A DNA stretch of 64,000 nt, taken from contig WHUZ01000008.1 in NCBI GenBank assembly GCA_015179045.1, positions 1,240,001 to 1,304,000 on the forward strand, in the 5' to 3' direction. Below are positions 1 through 11,342 of the stretch, piece by piece (the first letter of the stretch is position 1; every line of letters starts with the position of its first letter). The notes beneath the pieces were generated by a model that was given only the letters and a program-made list of their open reading frames with translations, ran no database searches and was not told the DNA's origin. Both the position numbers and the translations under genes were made by a program. The stretch comes from Kalaharituber pfeilii. Lineage: Eukaryota > Ascomycota > Pezizomycetes > Pezizales > Pezizaceae.

Positions 1-243
1 CGCCTGCGGCGTTCGCGTTCCTTATCCCTCGATCTGGCGAAGGGCACCGTACGGGAGCGTAGAGTAACCGGACTAAGCGTATAGCATGCTACCGAAAGTC
101 TGAATTGTGTTCGTCTGTCCGAAAGTGGAACAACTCTAGTCCCTTCTAGTCTGGCGGTACTACCCTACAAGGAATAGTGCAACCAGACTAAGTCCCTTCG
201 CTGCACTCACACTACCACTTTTGGGGTAGCGCGACACCAAACT
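1..243. repeat. Unclassified dispersed repeat, left part
   Basis: No coding sequence is recognised. Positions 174-190 contain TAGTGCAACCAGACTA, and related words recur at 1081-1094 (ATGCAACCAGACTA), 49891-49905 and 50089-50102. This segment and 1063-1290 therefore appear to be two halves of one repeat interrupted by the element at 244-1062, with a relative near 49.8-50.1 kb. The class is unknown; no coding or long terminal repeat can be shown. Confidence 0.3.
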
Positions 244-1062
244 TACTGTACTTCACCACACACCGGCTCCCCGGACACATTTACCACCAAAACTGCGCAA
301 CTTTCACAGTCAATATCTCAACAACCACAGCAGCATTTGTTGATGCGCTTCATGTAGCTATTAGACAAAGGGAAATTCCTGCTATCTAGCACTTTTTTTC
401 ATCAAAAATAATGGGTGCAAAGGAATTATGGCTTGTCGCATTTCTGTTGGAAGGCTTGGCATTTCTTTGTATGGGATTTTCATACAAAATGTTCCTAAAA
501 CCCGAATGTAGTCCTACTCTTCAACATTAATTACAATAGCTATGTCCAGAATCACCTAAAGAGATACAGTAAGGTGCTGCATCTAATTTGCCTTCATTTG
601 TTGAATTGTAAAGTTGGTGTACAACAATCTACTTTTGGAGGTTGTTCTCACACAAATGGTTTCTATGGGACATATGAATATTCTGAATAATTTCACAACC
701 ACTACAGGTACTACCTAACTATGTTGCTCATAACTTCCAACTGAGTGGCTCTATTGAATGTGAGTGTCTGGGTTGTGTTACTGAATTTTATTGCAGGTGT
801 AGCATGCAGAATTCAAGAGTGGTGACATTTGTATGGGGATCCCATACAAAGAAATGCCAAGCCTTCCAACAGAAATGCGACAAGCCATAATCCCTTGCAC
901 CCACTATTTTCGATGAAGAAAAGTGCTAGATAGCAGGAATTATCCTTTGTCTAATAGCTACATGAAGCGCATTAACAAAATGCTGTTGTGGTTGTTGAGA
1001 TATTGAGTGCAAAAGTTGCGCAGTTTTGGTGGTAAATGTGTCCGGGAAAGTGAACTACAGTA
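244..1062. mobile_element. Non-autonomous DNA element with ~235-base terminal inverted repeats
   Basis: Bases 244-485 and 831-1062 are near-perfect reverse complements. The ends read TACTGTACTTCAC at 244 and GTGAACTACAGTA at 1050. A 345-base non-coding spacer separates the arms. The outermost TA on each side could be a TA target duplication, as in Tc1/mariner or pogo elements, but the superfamily is inference. There is no transposase. The element at 62300-63103 shares terminal and internal sequence in the same orientation, so this is a family rather than a chance palindrome. Confidence 0.75.
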
Positions 1063-3333
1063 GGGCCCGTACGAGGGGTTATGCAACCAGACTAAACTTA
1101 GGGCTAGCACTTTAAGTATTGTACGCAATCCATCAGAAACAGGTTAAACACAAATAACCACGAACTTCCCTTCGCTGGATTCTACGGGAGAACAAGGTAC
1201 TACCGAATAATCTGGCGAGCGAGACCCCCGTCAGTAAGGGAGAATCTTTGCGTATGACGGTTAGTATAATGTAGATTGAACTACGGAGAGGCACTCTTCT
1301 AAGCTAGAAATAGAAGAGATCAGAATTCGGCTTCGGTTTTGTTCTTGAGCATGGATAATGGGCTTCAGCAGTAGGCAAAAATACCTTCTTACGATAAATT
1401 AACACGTTTGAGCCTTCGCCAGCAGTTGCTATACATTATTCTGCTTAGAAGACTTGTCACTCTTTCGCTGGATCTCACCTCGTTGAGGTCCACCTGTCAC
1501 CCCACAAAGTTCGACTGGGGTCATGCTCGCCGGATTATGCGGTACCTTCATTCTCTACCCTGCATCTAACTGCACCCAAACCTGAATTCGCTACCTATGT
1601 CCAATTAATGTACACCTTGTTTCTGCAGCTGCACATGCATGCGAGTTGAATAAATCATGGATCGAAATGAGATGGTATGAACACCATGCCAATGTTACCA
1701 GAAGGAGAAGGTCAACGAGAGGGCTCAATGTGTAATTATTCTTGGGTATGATACAGGCGTGATATCTGATATGCACAGCAGGACAAAATACATATTGAGA
1801 AATTGGCAAATTCAGGGTAATGGGAACAATTAGAACCATATAGGTATAGGGAATCACAAGGTTCCGTCGGCCAGAATGGATGACATGAGTTTACTCTTTA
1901 CTCTTCTGCAGCACTACATATATTCTAACGGCCATCAGTTGTCTGTCCGTATCTCCATGGCTTTATGGGAGGCCGCTCTGCTCGCTTGTCTGACAACTGC
2001 AACATGTTTTTCACTGATAGGTGATGCTTTCTGTTTTCATTGCGACTCATGTTTCTGACACATGCATGGGCTTTTGCACCCATCACAGGAGTTGCTATGC
2101 AGGTAGACGGTATGGAAAACGATCTGCGGGCTTGCTTTCTCGTCATTTTCCAGCAGGGTGGCTACAAACTCTGAACAAAAACAGTTGTCTCTGTCAATAT
2201 AAGTCATCGCACTGTGCCCCTACAATGTACAGTGCATACTATTACCACTAGCATTTTCTGTCTTGTTGTTACAATTGATGCTTTTGCCTCCACCCATTGG
2301 TGTATACTTTAAGATGGATACTTTTTCTTAAAAAAAAACCCCGCTATGAGCGGGTCAGGGGTACAGCCGACCTTTGCTCACCAGCCGGGGGTCCTCTGCT
2401 GGGAGGTCACTGGGCATTACACCTCAAGGATACTTCGAGTTGTACTGTACGGTGTCATACTGAGTGTATGTGTAAGTGCGAATGTACAAGCAAGACGAGA
2501 ACAGCTGATGCATATATGTATTAAATATAGTAGAAGGTAATCGGTAAGAACATAAAGGCAAGCTATGTAGAGAATAGGCAAAAGCTATGTAGAGAACAGG
2601 CAAAAGTAAAGGAGAGCTGATGACAGGAATAAAGAACTGAACGTTGAATAGAAGAACTGAATAGATGTGTAGGAAAGAACTGAATGTTGAGAACGAAGAG
2701 CTGTACAGAATTACCACCTCTTATACTGCTAGCCGACCGAATTTCCATTTCTAATCATACTTCCTTCCATCCTTACCCTCACTCCCAGTATTCGCTCACT
2801 GTACAACCCACGTGACCTTCGGCTTCCTTGACCCCAGCGCCAGCGCTGCTATAACACCACTTCGCTATGGCAGACCAAGAGGGATACTACAAGCTTCAAG
2901 GTGGGCATGGGTGGGCACGTGTAATCCTCCGGCAGGGGGAACGAAGGGTTTTCAGGCATGCACCACACTGCTTTCCGCGCCTTGGCCAATATAAGTTAAA
3001 GCAAGTTATATATATTCTACACTCGACAAATGTGGGGCAATGGGCAGCGGAAGGGCATTGACAGATTGTCAGCACATAGAGCCGATATCAATGGCAAAGC
3101 ACTAGGATGACGATGGCTGGAGCGAATTTCAGCGATCGATGAATACAAGGTATTCTCCTTTAGAGAGGGCCCAGGGGTTTTACCTTAGGCAATGCCATAT
3201 ACGCTATGATAAAGGCCTAAGGAAACTCGAGACTGAAATTTGGGTCGCTCGGTCAACTGAGTTAAGTCCAAGATGCCAGAGCGTATTTCCTGAATTACTA
3301 TCCATTCAACCTGTATTGTGAAGCCTCAACACC
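1063..3333. other. Gene-free stretch
   Basis: Bases 1063-1290 look like the right half of the dispersed repeat at 1-243 (ATGCAACCAGACTA at 1081). From 1291 to 3333 only short, low-complexity open frames occur on either strand, with no family I recognise. No RNA gene, inverted repeat of note or tandem repeat was seen. Confidence 0.4.
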
Positions 3334-3711
3334 TTATTTTCTTGGCCATACTAAGTCCAATGTCCCAGGTTTGTTTGTTTCACCTTTTGGATTGAACATT
3401 TGTAGTGCCATTGATCTCTCGTTCATCTCTGCAGTGAAGCTATAGTAAAGCTTCTCTCCCTTGATGTGCAGTTTGTATCCATGCTCCGTCTGTTCCATTC
3501 CATACACTCTATAGTCATAAACATCCTTTTTTTTCTGCCATCCGCTGAACTGCAAATAAAACGAAACGGGCTGTGCGACCGCAACGGTGTTGTGGAAGAT
3601 TACGACAATGAGGTCATTTGTTGCACCGTCGCCCCAGTTTAGTTCGCCCTGGTAGACGCGCCCGGTATCGGTGTGGAAAGGGTGGTTAGGCAGGTGAATA
3701 TCTTTGGACAT
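3334..3711 (-). CDS. Hypothetical protein, 125 residues
   Basis: An open frame on the minus strand continues upstream to 3951 without an ATG. The only internal ATG is at 3711, giving 125 residues. The product is rich in aromatic and alternating hydrophobic residues (for example ELNWGDGATNDLIVVIFHNT, and FYLQF further on) and would suit a beta-sheet fold. I recognise no family. A real gene would probably have an upstream exon, since a possible donor or acceptor lies near 3710-3810. It is isolated in repeat-rich DNA and could equally be a relic. Confidence 0.3.
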   Translation of the reverse strand: MSKDIHLPNHPFHTDTGRVYQGELNWGDGATNDLIVVIFHNTVAVAQPVSFYLQFSGWQKKKDVYDYRVYGMEQTEHGYKLHIKGEKLYYSFTAEMNERSMALQMFNPKGETNKPGTLDLVWPRK

Positions 3712-4332
3712 GTGGGTTACCTGCCACAAATATGGGAGTTCAGCATTGCCAAAGAGCGCAAATACAAAACGTGATGCAGAGCGGCGGACAATGCGGAAGT
3801 ACCTGAGTGGAGATCTGTCGACTCGCACAAATGGAGAGCGATGCAAGACTGTGTAATAGACCAGGACCAGGGTAAAAAAAATGAACGAGGTCGAAATCAG
3901 GTCTGAGGGCAGGAAAGATGATAGGACAACCAAGAACAAGCTGTTGGTCAAGTTGTTTCACTAATAACGGCTCGAACGAATGTCACATACGAAATGAGGA
4001 ATCTGGGCGACGTTATATGCTTGTATGGGCAGAAACACCAGTGGCGACACAATGTTAATATCTCTAGATCGGTAGTTATAATACTACATGGAAAACCTGG
4101 TGGCATAGCAAAAGAAGATCAAGAGTGAGCTTCCACGGTCGATGTGGATTCTCAATCGGCCCACGGGAAGACCAATAGCATAATCGCTACTGCACGCGCC
4201 TCACATGTACATTAATGCTTCCGCTATGGACAGCGCCGGGAATAGCGTATTTTTAACGAATTATCTCCGGTCGTGTTTGCGATGTGGCTCATAATCACTC
4301 CTTGATTAAGCATATAAAAATTGAGTTATTCT

Positions 4333-4491
4333 TCACAAGGATTTAATAGGCTGATCATCATAAAGCCATTCTCGATTGCTACCATACTGTTCGATCACTT
4401 TCGCTTGACTGCCATCGCGGTTTTGTGAATTGACTCCAAAGGAAAGAAAGAAAAGCAAAAACAAAAAAGAACCTTGCTCAAACATCCGCAT
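4333..4491 (-). CDS. Possible small secreted peptide, about 52 residues
   Basis: An ATG at 4491 (or 4485) opens a short frame whose first 25 residues look like a signal peptide: a strongly hydrophobic stretch with FLFLLFFLSFGV followed by NSQ. The rest is short and polar and ends at 4333. A GTATGG donor-like site lies inside the frame near IEQ, so it could be a first exon. There is no homology evidence, and chance is a serious alternative. Confidence 0.15.
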   Translation of the reverse strand: MRMFEQGSFLFLLFFLSFGVNSQNRDGSQAKVIEQYGSNREWLYDDQPIKSL

Positions 4492-5334
4492 CGATTGGAT
4501 GTTCTTTTGATGCAGCGATGAAACTTGCACCACTCTCTGTACTCGACAACGGTGCGGAGTATCTGCTGCAGACAAGCTGCCTTCAATTCCCTGTTACCGT
4601 AACTCACCACATTTTCCAGACTGTGCGGAACCCCAGATTCACACCCAACCCCGCGGTTAGCTATAGCTACACTCTGCTAATCGCGATAGCTGCCAGAATA
4701 TTGGATGTTCGGTTTACTTGATTTGGATCTGCATTAAGTACTTCCACAATGATGCGGAACGACTCGCTGGTAGGAGAGCAAGTTTCCGCAAATCTTGCCG
4801 TGAGTGAGACAGGTCCATACTCCTTATGCTACTCTACTTTAGAACTTACCTTACTTCGTAAGAACTCAGGTCAGCATAGATAAGGAGAAGCAGCTATAGT
4901 CCAGATTATAGATGGGAGTAGAGGTTGTCTAATAAGACATCAGGAAAAATAATATTTTCGCCGGACGGAAACCCTGCGTCCGTGGCGCGGCAGGTTCGCC
5001 CTGAACGCCCATAGCACCCGGCGTATTTATAAACTCGCGTTGTGTGCTCAACGTATAATGTAACCACTTATCGAACCGTATTGCACCCGAAAATCACTTC
5101 CCTCGCACAGGGCGTAATTGATGATACCTCTCAAATCCCAGAAGTCCCTACTCTCATAGTCCGCATAGGGACCTATGCACAAGTAATGTCAACCACACTG
5201 TAGATACCATACCACATTCAAGAACTGATTATTTATTTCTAGCTATAGTGATCTATATACAGGTGCCATTTCATCACTTCACCATGCTATGCCGTCGTCT
5301 ATCACCCTCTAGCTCTTTTATATGAATGTAGCCC
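4492..5334. other. Gene-free stretch
   Basis: No supported coding region is present. There is a small hairpin-like pair around 4965-4985 (CCGGACGGA / TCCGTGG region). Otherwise this is unremarkable intergenic sequence leading into the foldback minisatellite. Confidence 0.4.
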
Positions 5335-7115
5335 ATGTTACTACAGCTCGCTCCGCCAAGGAGGCCTACCATACCTGTCATTTTCAGCTCATGTTGCCGT
5401 ATCTCGCGCTGTCGAGAGGTGCTTGCCATACCTGTCAGATTAAGCTCATGTTGTCATATCACACACCGCCGAGAGGGGCCTGCCATAGCTGTCAATAGAG
5501 TCCATTCTGCAGCATATCGCACCGCCAAGAGGGGCTTACCATACCTATCAATAGAGTCCATTCTACAGCATATCGCACCGCCGAGAGGGGCCTGTCATAC
5601 CTGTCAATAGAGTCCATTCTGCAGCATATTGCGCTATCGAGAGGGGCCTGCCATACCTGCCAAATTCAGCTCAAGTTGCCATATTTTGCGCCGTCGAGAG
5701 AAACCTCTCATACCTGTTAAGTTGAGCTCATGTTGCCATATCTCACGCCGTCGAGAGGGGCCTGCCATACCTGTTAATAGAGCTCATTCTGCACCATAAG
5801 CGCGCCGTCGGGTGGGACCGTGGGACCCGCCATACCTGTTAAGTTGAGGTCATGGTGCCATACTGTATCTCGTGTCGTCAATGCAGATCTGTCATATTTG
5901 TTAAGTTGAGTTCATGTTGCGAGTGGGAGTTGCCATACCTGTAAACAACACGCTCTCAGCGCGTCAGCAGCTGAATTCAATTAGGGGTAATTCCAGCAGT
6001 GTCAACTAGAACTCTTGAAATGTACTGATCAATAGCCCAACATGCCCATATCATCCTACCATGGTTTGCCAGCCAACCCATGTGAGTAACAGCTAGCGGC
6101 TTTAGTGGCCGACCGAATGAGCAGTCTGAAGAACGTCCCAATAAGCGGCCTAGCGAGTGGTCTAGTGCGTGGTCCGGCCAGTGGTCCAGATTCTGGAACT
6201 CCCTTTTGCACCAGCGTAAACCTCGTCTCAATTGAATAATGTCCTAAGAGGGTATCTTAGGCATGCTGTGATATTGTCAGATTGAGATAATTGACCACTG
6301 TGAAGATATTGGGCATATGAGTGTATTAGCATATTGAACATGCGCATCAGATACTGGGTATCTTCGGTACGTTGAGTGCGCACATGAGCACATATGAGAT
6401 ATTCCGTATATTATATAGTTGTCAGCATCCAAATTTTACTTATTATACTCAGTATACCAGTGAGAAGCGTGCACCTAACATACTCAACATGCCCATTATG
6501 CTCAATATGCCAAATACGCCCAATGTGCCCAATCTCTGATATACGCACTCAATATCTGATGTGCACACTCAAAATACTCAACATGCCCCGTACGCCCAAC
6601 ATCTCCCGTGCGCGCTCAATATGCTTAATACACCTGACATGCCCAATATCTTCAGGGGGTCAATTATCTCAATCTGTCAACATCAGAGCATGCCTAAGAT
6701 GCACAGTACACTTCGAGCTTGCCTGTTGATACTGCCGGAATTACCTCTCATTTTGACATCAAGTTCAGCTCACTAGGTCTGCTGACAGTCATGTACAACG
6801 TGCCGACGCGCTAAGAGGGTGTTTGTTGACGCGACTATAGCAGCACATATTGTAGGCCACTCTCGACGGCGCGAGATATGGCCTATGAGCTCAACTTAAC
6901 AGGTGTGGCAGGCCCCTCTCTACAGCGTGAGTTGCTGCAGATTGAGCTCTATTGACAGGTATGGCAGGCCCCTCTCGATGGGTCAAGATGAGGTACAATG
7001 AGACTAACTTAATATGTATGACCGGTCTGCCGCAACAGCGCAAGATGTGGCAACATGAGCTGAATTTGACAGGTATGGCGGGCCCCTCTCGATGGCGCGA
7101 GATCAAGCCTATAGT
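5335..7115. repeat. Foldback minisatellite: inverted tandem clusters around a palindromic core
   Basis: The left cluster (about 5371-5945) holds roughly ten imperfect 56-57-base units, each beginning near CCATACCTGTCAA and ending GAGAGGGGCCTG. The right cluster (about 6860-7110) has four to five units of the same sequence in reverse complement, for example AGGTATGGCAGGCCCCTCTC. Between them, 5984-6007 pairs with 6725-6748 (GGTAATTCC core), and 6254-6300 pairs with about 6650-6700. The central 6300-6640 is built from short GCATATTGAGTGCGC-like words in both orientations. There are no coding features, direct-repeat spacers or Cas genes, so it is not a CRISPR array. Confidence 0.7.
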
Positions 7116-7244
7116 ATCTGCATTATTAGGCTTTAGCCACTTATAATATGTACTATATACTCATTCACTGGTACAGTTATAGTAGCTATATAGGATCTAA
7201 TGATGTAGTCATATATATTATATATTGGTTCATATACAATTATT

Positions 7245-7612
7245 ACCACAGCCTGCGAGCGTGGAGCTACAGGCTAGGCAAGGCGGATGGACCAGAGTGC
7301 AGGTGGTGCGGGGAAGAGGAGGAGACCGATCATACACATATGGGGCGGGTGTAGGGAATGGAGGAGGAGATGGCCAGGCGGACTGGAAGCGTTACTCCGC
7401 CCACCAGAGCGGGACGAAGCAGAAGGGGACCCGCTGCTGGAGCTGATGGGATGGATGGAACGCTAAGAATGGGACTCGCTGTTAATCTCCTATGTTGATT
7501 ATTTCTCTCTTCTCCATACTTTCTCCTTCACTTATCTCCTATGTGCTTAACATCGCCATAGTCCTCAGGGATTAATGATATTAAAAAGAAAAAAAAAGAA
7601 AAGAAAAAAAAT
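7245..7612 (+). mobile_element. 5'-truncated LINE 3' end (family A tail)
   Basis: The plus frame reads LRAWSYRLGKADGPECRWCG then EEEETDH. This is the end of the retrotransposon ORF2 after the RNase H domain, with a Cys/His knuckle, and the frame is soon broken by a stop. It is followed by a 3' UTR and the tail CGCCATAGTCCTCAGGGATTAATGATA plus an A-rich run to 7612. The tail is a slightly deleted version of the family A terminus. Everything upstream of the knuckle is missing, as expected for 5'-truncated target-primed reverse transcription. No clear target duplication was found. Confidence 0.65.
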
Positions 7613-8040
7613 CCCCACAGTATTAAGACATGTTTCTGAACCTCTACAGACTCATATTAGCATATATAGCTATGTACTATATGAGAAAGTTATATTTTTA
7701 GATTTATATATACTTTGTAGTGCTTAACTGTTTCAACTATTTATTTGTACTGCAATCTATTTACAAAACATTTTTCTATACATATATTTCTATTATATAG
7801 TTTTACAGAGTTTCTATATATCTTTCTCACAGATAATAGCTAAATACTACTATTAATCTAAGTAAATAAAAGTAGATTATTTGATATGATAGTAACTTAC
7901 TGCATATTAGGCTAGTAGTTACAAAACTTAGTATACTTGTTTAGCATTATATTATAGCTAATGTAAGACCTACAAGTAGTAATTTAGAAGTACTACTCTG
8001 AATTACCGTAAGGTATATGCCCAATATATAACTGATCATT
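7613..8040. other. AT-rich, TpA-rich non-coding block
   Basis: Very AT-rich sequence dominated by TA steps, with no open frame. This is compatible with RIP-mutated repeat remains, but no source element is recognisable by eye. Confidence 0.4.
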
Positions 8041-8184
8041 ACTAGACAACACAGGAATTCACCTCAGCCTAAACACACAATTATAGCCTACAGAAGTATA
8101 TATTCTTAGTAAGGGCTAGGCGGCGAGCATTAGATAGTTGTAAGGTGTAAATACTGTAGTAACTTGACACCAAGTAAGTTGCTG

Positions 8185-8244
8185 TCCCTGCCATAGGCCA
8201 GTAGCCTGTAGGCGGGGTTACGTGACCCAAAAAAAAAAAAAAAA
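8185..8244 (+). mobile_element. Ultra-short retrotransposed stub, family B
   Basis: A 44-base body runs from CCCTGCCATAGGC to GGGGTTACGTGACCC and is followed by about 16 A. It is flanked by a perfect 10-base duplication TAAGTTGCTG at 8175-8184 and 8245-8254. Only the 3' end of a longer poly(A) element was inserted. Confidence 0.75.
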
Positions 8245-8254
8245 TAAGTTGCTG

Positions 8255-11200
8255 CCATGGTATCTCCAAGAAAAGTAACAAGCGAATAGACTGTAATGCC
8301 GTCTTATACAGAGTTGCATTATCAACTTGTTGAGTAGACTTTCAAGACAACAGGGCCCTAGATAGATCTAGTACAAATGGTGTTTTTTCTAACACCTCTG
8401 CAAACCGCAGAGGTGCTGCGTATATGCATACAGCTCCTTGTGCTGAAGATCACAGATTCCCCTAGTCTGGTCGATTAGATCCCGGTACGTGGCTAACTTG
8501 TGGTAGATTTCCTTCTCCAAGACAAGAAAATATATTAAGGCGGATGGCACCGACCTGCATTGAAGTAGTTAGTGTCGAATACTTCCTCAATACCATTGAT
8601 TGCTGTCTCACTCATGATCAAGGTGTGTAGTGCTAAGTATGTAAAAGTTTTCATCATGACTACTGTCGACTGAATAATTAAGCAGCATTCATGCGGTGAT
8701 TACAATACACCCAGAACAAGTGCTCCAGACCTATCCAGGGAACAGCTCTTCAACATCAGCATTCAGTACTCAACCATGGAATTGAACTCTGTTCCATGGC
8801 TATGGAGAAAGTCCTAGGATAAGGGTGTATTAATGAATTCACTTTAGTGCTAGGGTAAAGTGTTTTCTGAATCTCAATATGGTATTGTTGCATAGGCATT
8901 GAGCTAGGTAATTCGAATATTTCAAATACCTTGTCTTTACGCGCCACTCGCCCAGCTGGGTCTGGGCCTCGCGCCCGCTCCTATTTCATAATTCCAGATG
9001 CGGCGCTTCTCAGAGCATTTCAAGAGTATGCAGTTCCGATTGCGAGGGACTGAGATTCTGTAATTGTGGATTGCGGCTGGAGACTCCCGTAGAAAAGAGC
9101 AGTTCGAGGATTCATCCTAGGGGGTCCCCACATGGATAATTTTTTGACATTCATTTTTCTTGGCTTAGGTGAGTTTCACACCGTACACTAGGATATCAAC
9201 AGTAATTCGGAGCATTTAGTAGATTTATTATTCGCTTCCACATAGCTTGAATGGGCTCGAGTGTACTATTTGTTCTCGAACGATATGATATGACTGGAAG
9301 CGCCATGGCCCCGCACTACCAGAATACCATCGGGAATAGTAGGTTCAATGTCATAAATAACAAGGCAGTGAGAAATGAAAATGAAAAGGTTTAATGCCAA
9401 CAGTATATATTCCTTTGAAGTGTACCTAGCTCAGCTGAATCATTAGCGAACTTTCTCTAGTATTTGCAATCCGGTTATAGATAGTCTCATGCCAATCGGA
9501 TTATGAATACTTCGCACAAATGTCTCTCTGTGTAAATACTCTGTAAGGTAATCAGCCAGTTTTCGTCGACATTTCTAACCTCCACCCCGAGCTGATATCA
9601 ATTCACTAACCTACCTATTGTAACCTATCCAATCGCAATACTCTCTCTCTTCATATTGTCACCGGGAAACGCCAAAGTGAGGTCCGAACTTGCGGTAAAA
9701 GATATTCGATTGGGCCAGCGGCTCAGCCACCTAGCCATGTCCCCTTCATCGGCGCCGGTTCAACCCTTAACTAAAAGTATCACGAGGAAAAGAGGCGGGG
9801 CAGCTAAATTGGAGTCCAACTAAATGTTGATCTTTCCACTGAAGCATTTGGTAGGATTCGACTTGGTGAACTGGGGATTTGACTCTCCTCAGCGCCACAG
9901 ATTGCTATGTTAGAGATTGGAAAATGAACATGATTATATTTGTGACCGTAACTGTTGAAGGAAAGCAAGTTAGCGCCATGGCAGCAGGCACCACTATGAA
10001 GGACTTGATGCACTCGGCGGTCCCGAGTGTGAAATTTGCTAACAATTGATTGCCTCGCAGGGGTTTCGTGAGTTCCATAGCCAGGAGTACCTCAGTAGCT
10101 GATTCCCGTAGTTTATAAGATATGCATCCACTGCTGCATGGTATCGCCCAATCTTGGTTGAGCAAGGCATGTTTGAGATTAGAGTTCGTACCACATGGTG
10201 AACAGACCTTCGTTTGTTTCCTGGCGATGATGACAACTTGCTACTAATCAACGTGCTAAGCGAATTATTACAAGATGACGAGAAACAGTTGGGCAAAAAG
10301 ATGATTTAAATGCTTACTCTGGATGCTGGTAATTGCGGAGAAATGGGGATATAATACTAGTAGCTATACCAGTCCTATATGGCTATGGATGAAGATTTGC
10401 CTTGTAAACAAGCAACTGAGCATGGGACGAAAACGAATGGAATTGAAGTGGAAACATCAAGTTGTAGTTGAAGCGTTAAAAAAGGCCTCTTGTAGCACTA
10501 GTACACTTGTACCTCAAATGATCGTCCCTTCCAGCTCTATACCGGCGCTCATTTTCCCATCCAGATGAGTAGAACCCCAACACACACACAGACCAGCCAC
10601 GGCATCCGAGCTCGTCCCATCTCATCTGATCTTACTCACATCGCCACGCATCGCTGACATTCGCACGTGGCGCAAGGATCATCAGGAACGAAGGCGAAAT
10701 CCACACGACTTCCATGCACCCACCTTTGATCGAGCCGGGAAAACCACCCGCGCTTGTGTATCGTGTGGGGTTGCTTACTTGCGAGCCAAGGTCGTTAGTC
10801 TAGCGAGATACGCAGCGCGCAGCACCTCAACGCATGCTTTATGTGGGCATGCGGCAGAGGTGCTAGGCTGCTTTGGATCGGAGACTCAGTGGAGAGCTAT
10901 GCTGAAGGGGATAAGCGGAATGAATGCGACTGGAAATACAACGGCTTCGTTGGCAGTGTACCCTAGTCTCGTAACCAGAGTGTACCCCAAATTAAAAATG
11001 CCTTAGAGTTAGAAGGCGAACTCCAGCACGTTAGAGTCCTACATCTGGACCTGGTCATATAATACGCGAGGAGTATGATAATAAAAGGGACCCTCCTAGA
11101 CTGCCATGAGGCAGCCCCTTGCTTCATCCTTCTCTCTACTTCTTGAGAAAAGATCAAGGTTGTGTTGCGTCTGTTCGGCCAACACTTTCCACTCGTTCCC

Positions 11201-11342
11201 CACACAGACGTTCTAACCTCGGTCCTTCCTTTTTGGATCGTCGCATATTGCAGCGGTTGTCAGACATATTGGCGGTACCTGCAGAGTTCTGTTCCCATTT
11301 CCCTCAATTACATTCCAATTGAATTGAGTACAGGCCACCAAA
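8255..11342. other. Gene-free stretch upstream of the FAD oxidase
   Basis: No supported gene. A 9-base stem hairpin (CACCTCTGC / GCAGAGGTG) lies near 8392-8415. Short open frames near 9804-10296 and 10323-10568 show no recognisable family and look fortuitous. The last few hundred bases, about 11050-11342, should hold the promoter and 5' UTR of the gene starting at 11343. Confidence 0.4.

Noticed and set aside
3712..3951. N-terminal extension of the 125-residue hypothetical protein
   Set aside because: The frame is open but has no ATG, and its first part is a low-complexity hydrophobic stretch without clear splice support.
5371..5945. Regular ~57-base repeats considered as a CRISPR array
   Set aside because: There are no unique spacers between conserved short repeats, no Cas genes, and the context is fungal with inverted copies.
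9700..9790. GGTTCAACCC resembling a tRNA T-arm
   Set aside because: No matching acceptor, D or anticodon arms could be folded around it.
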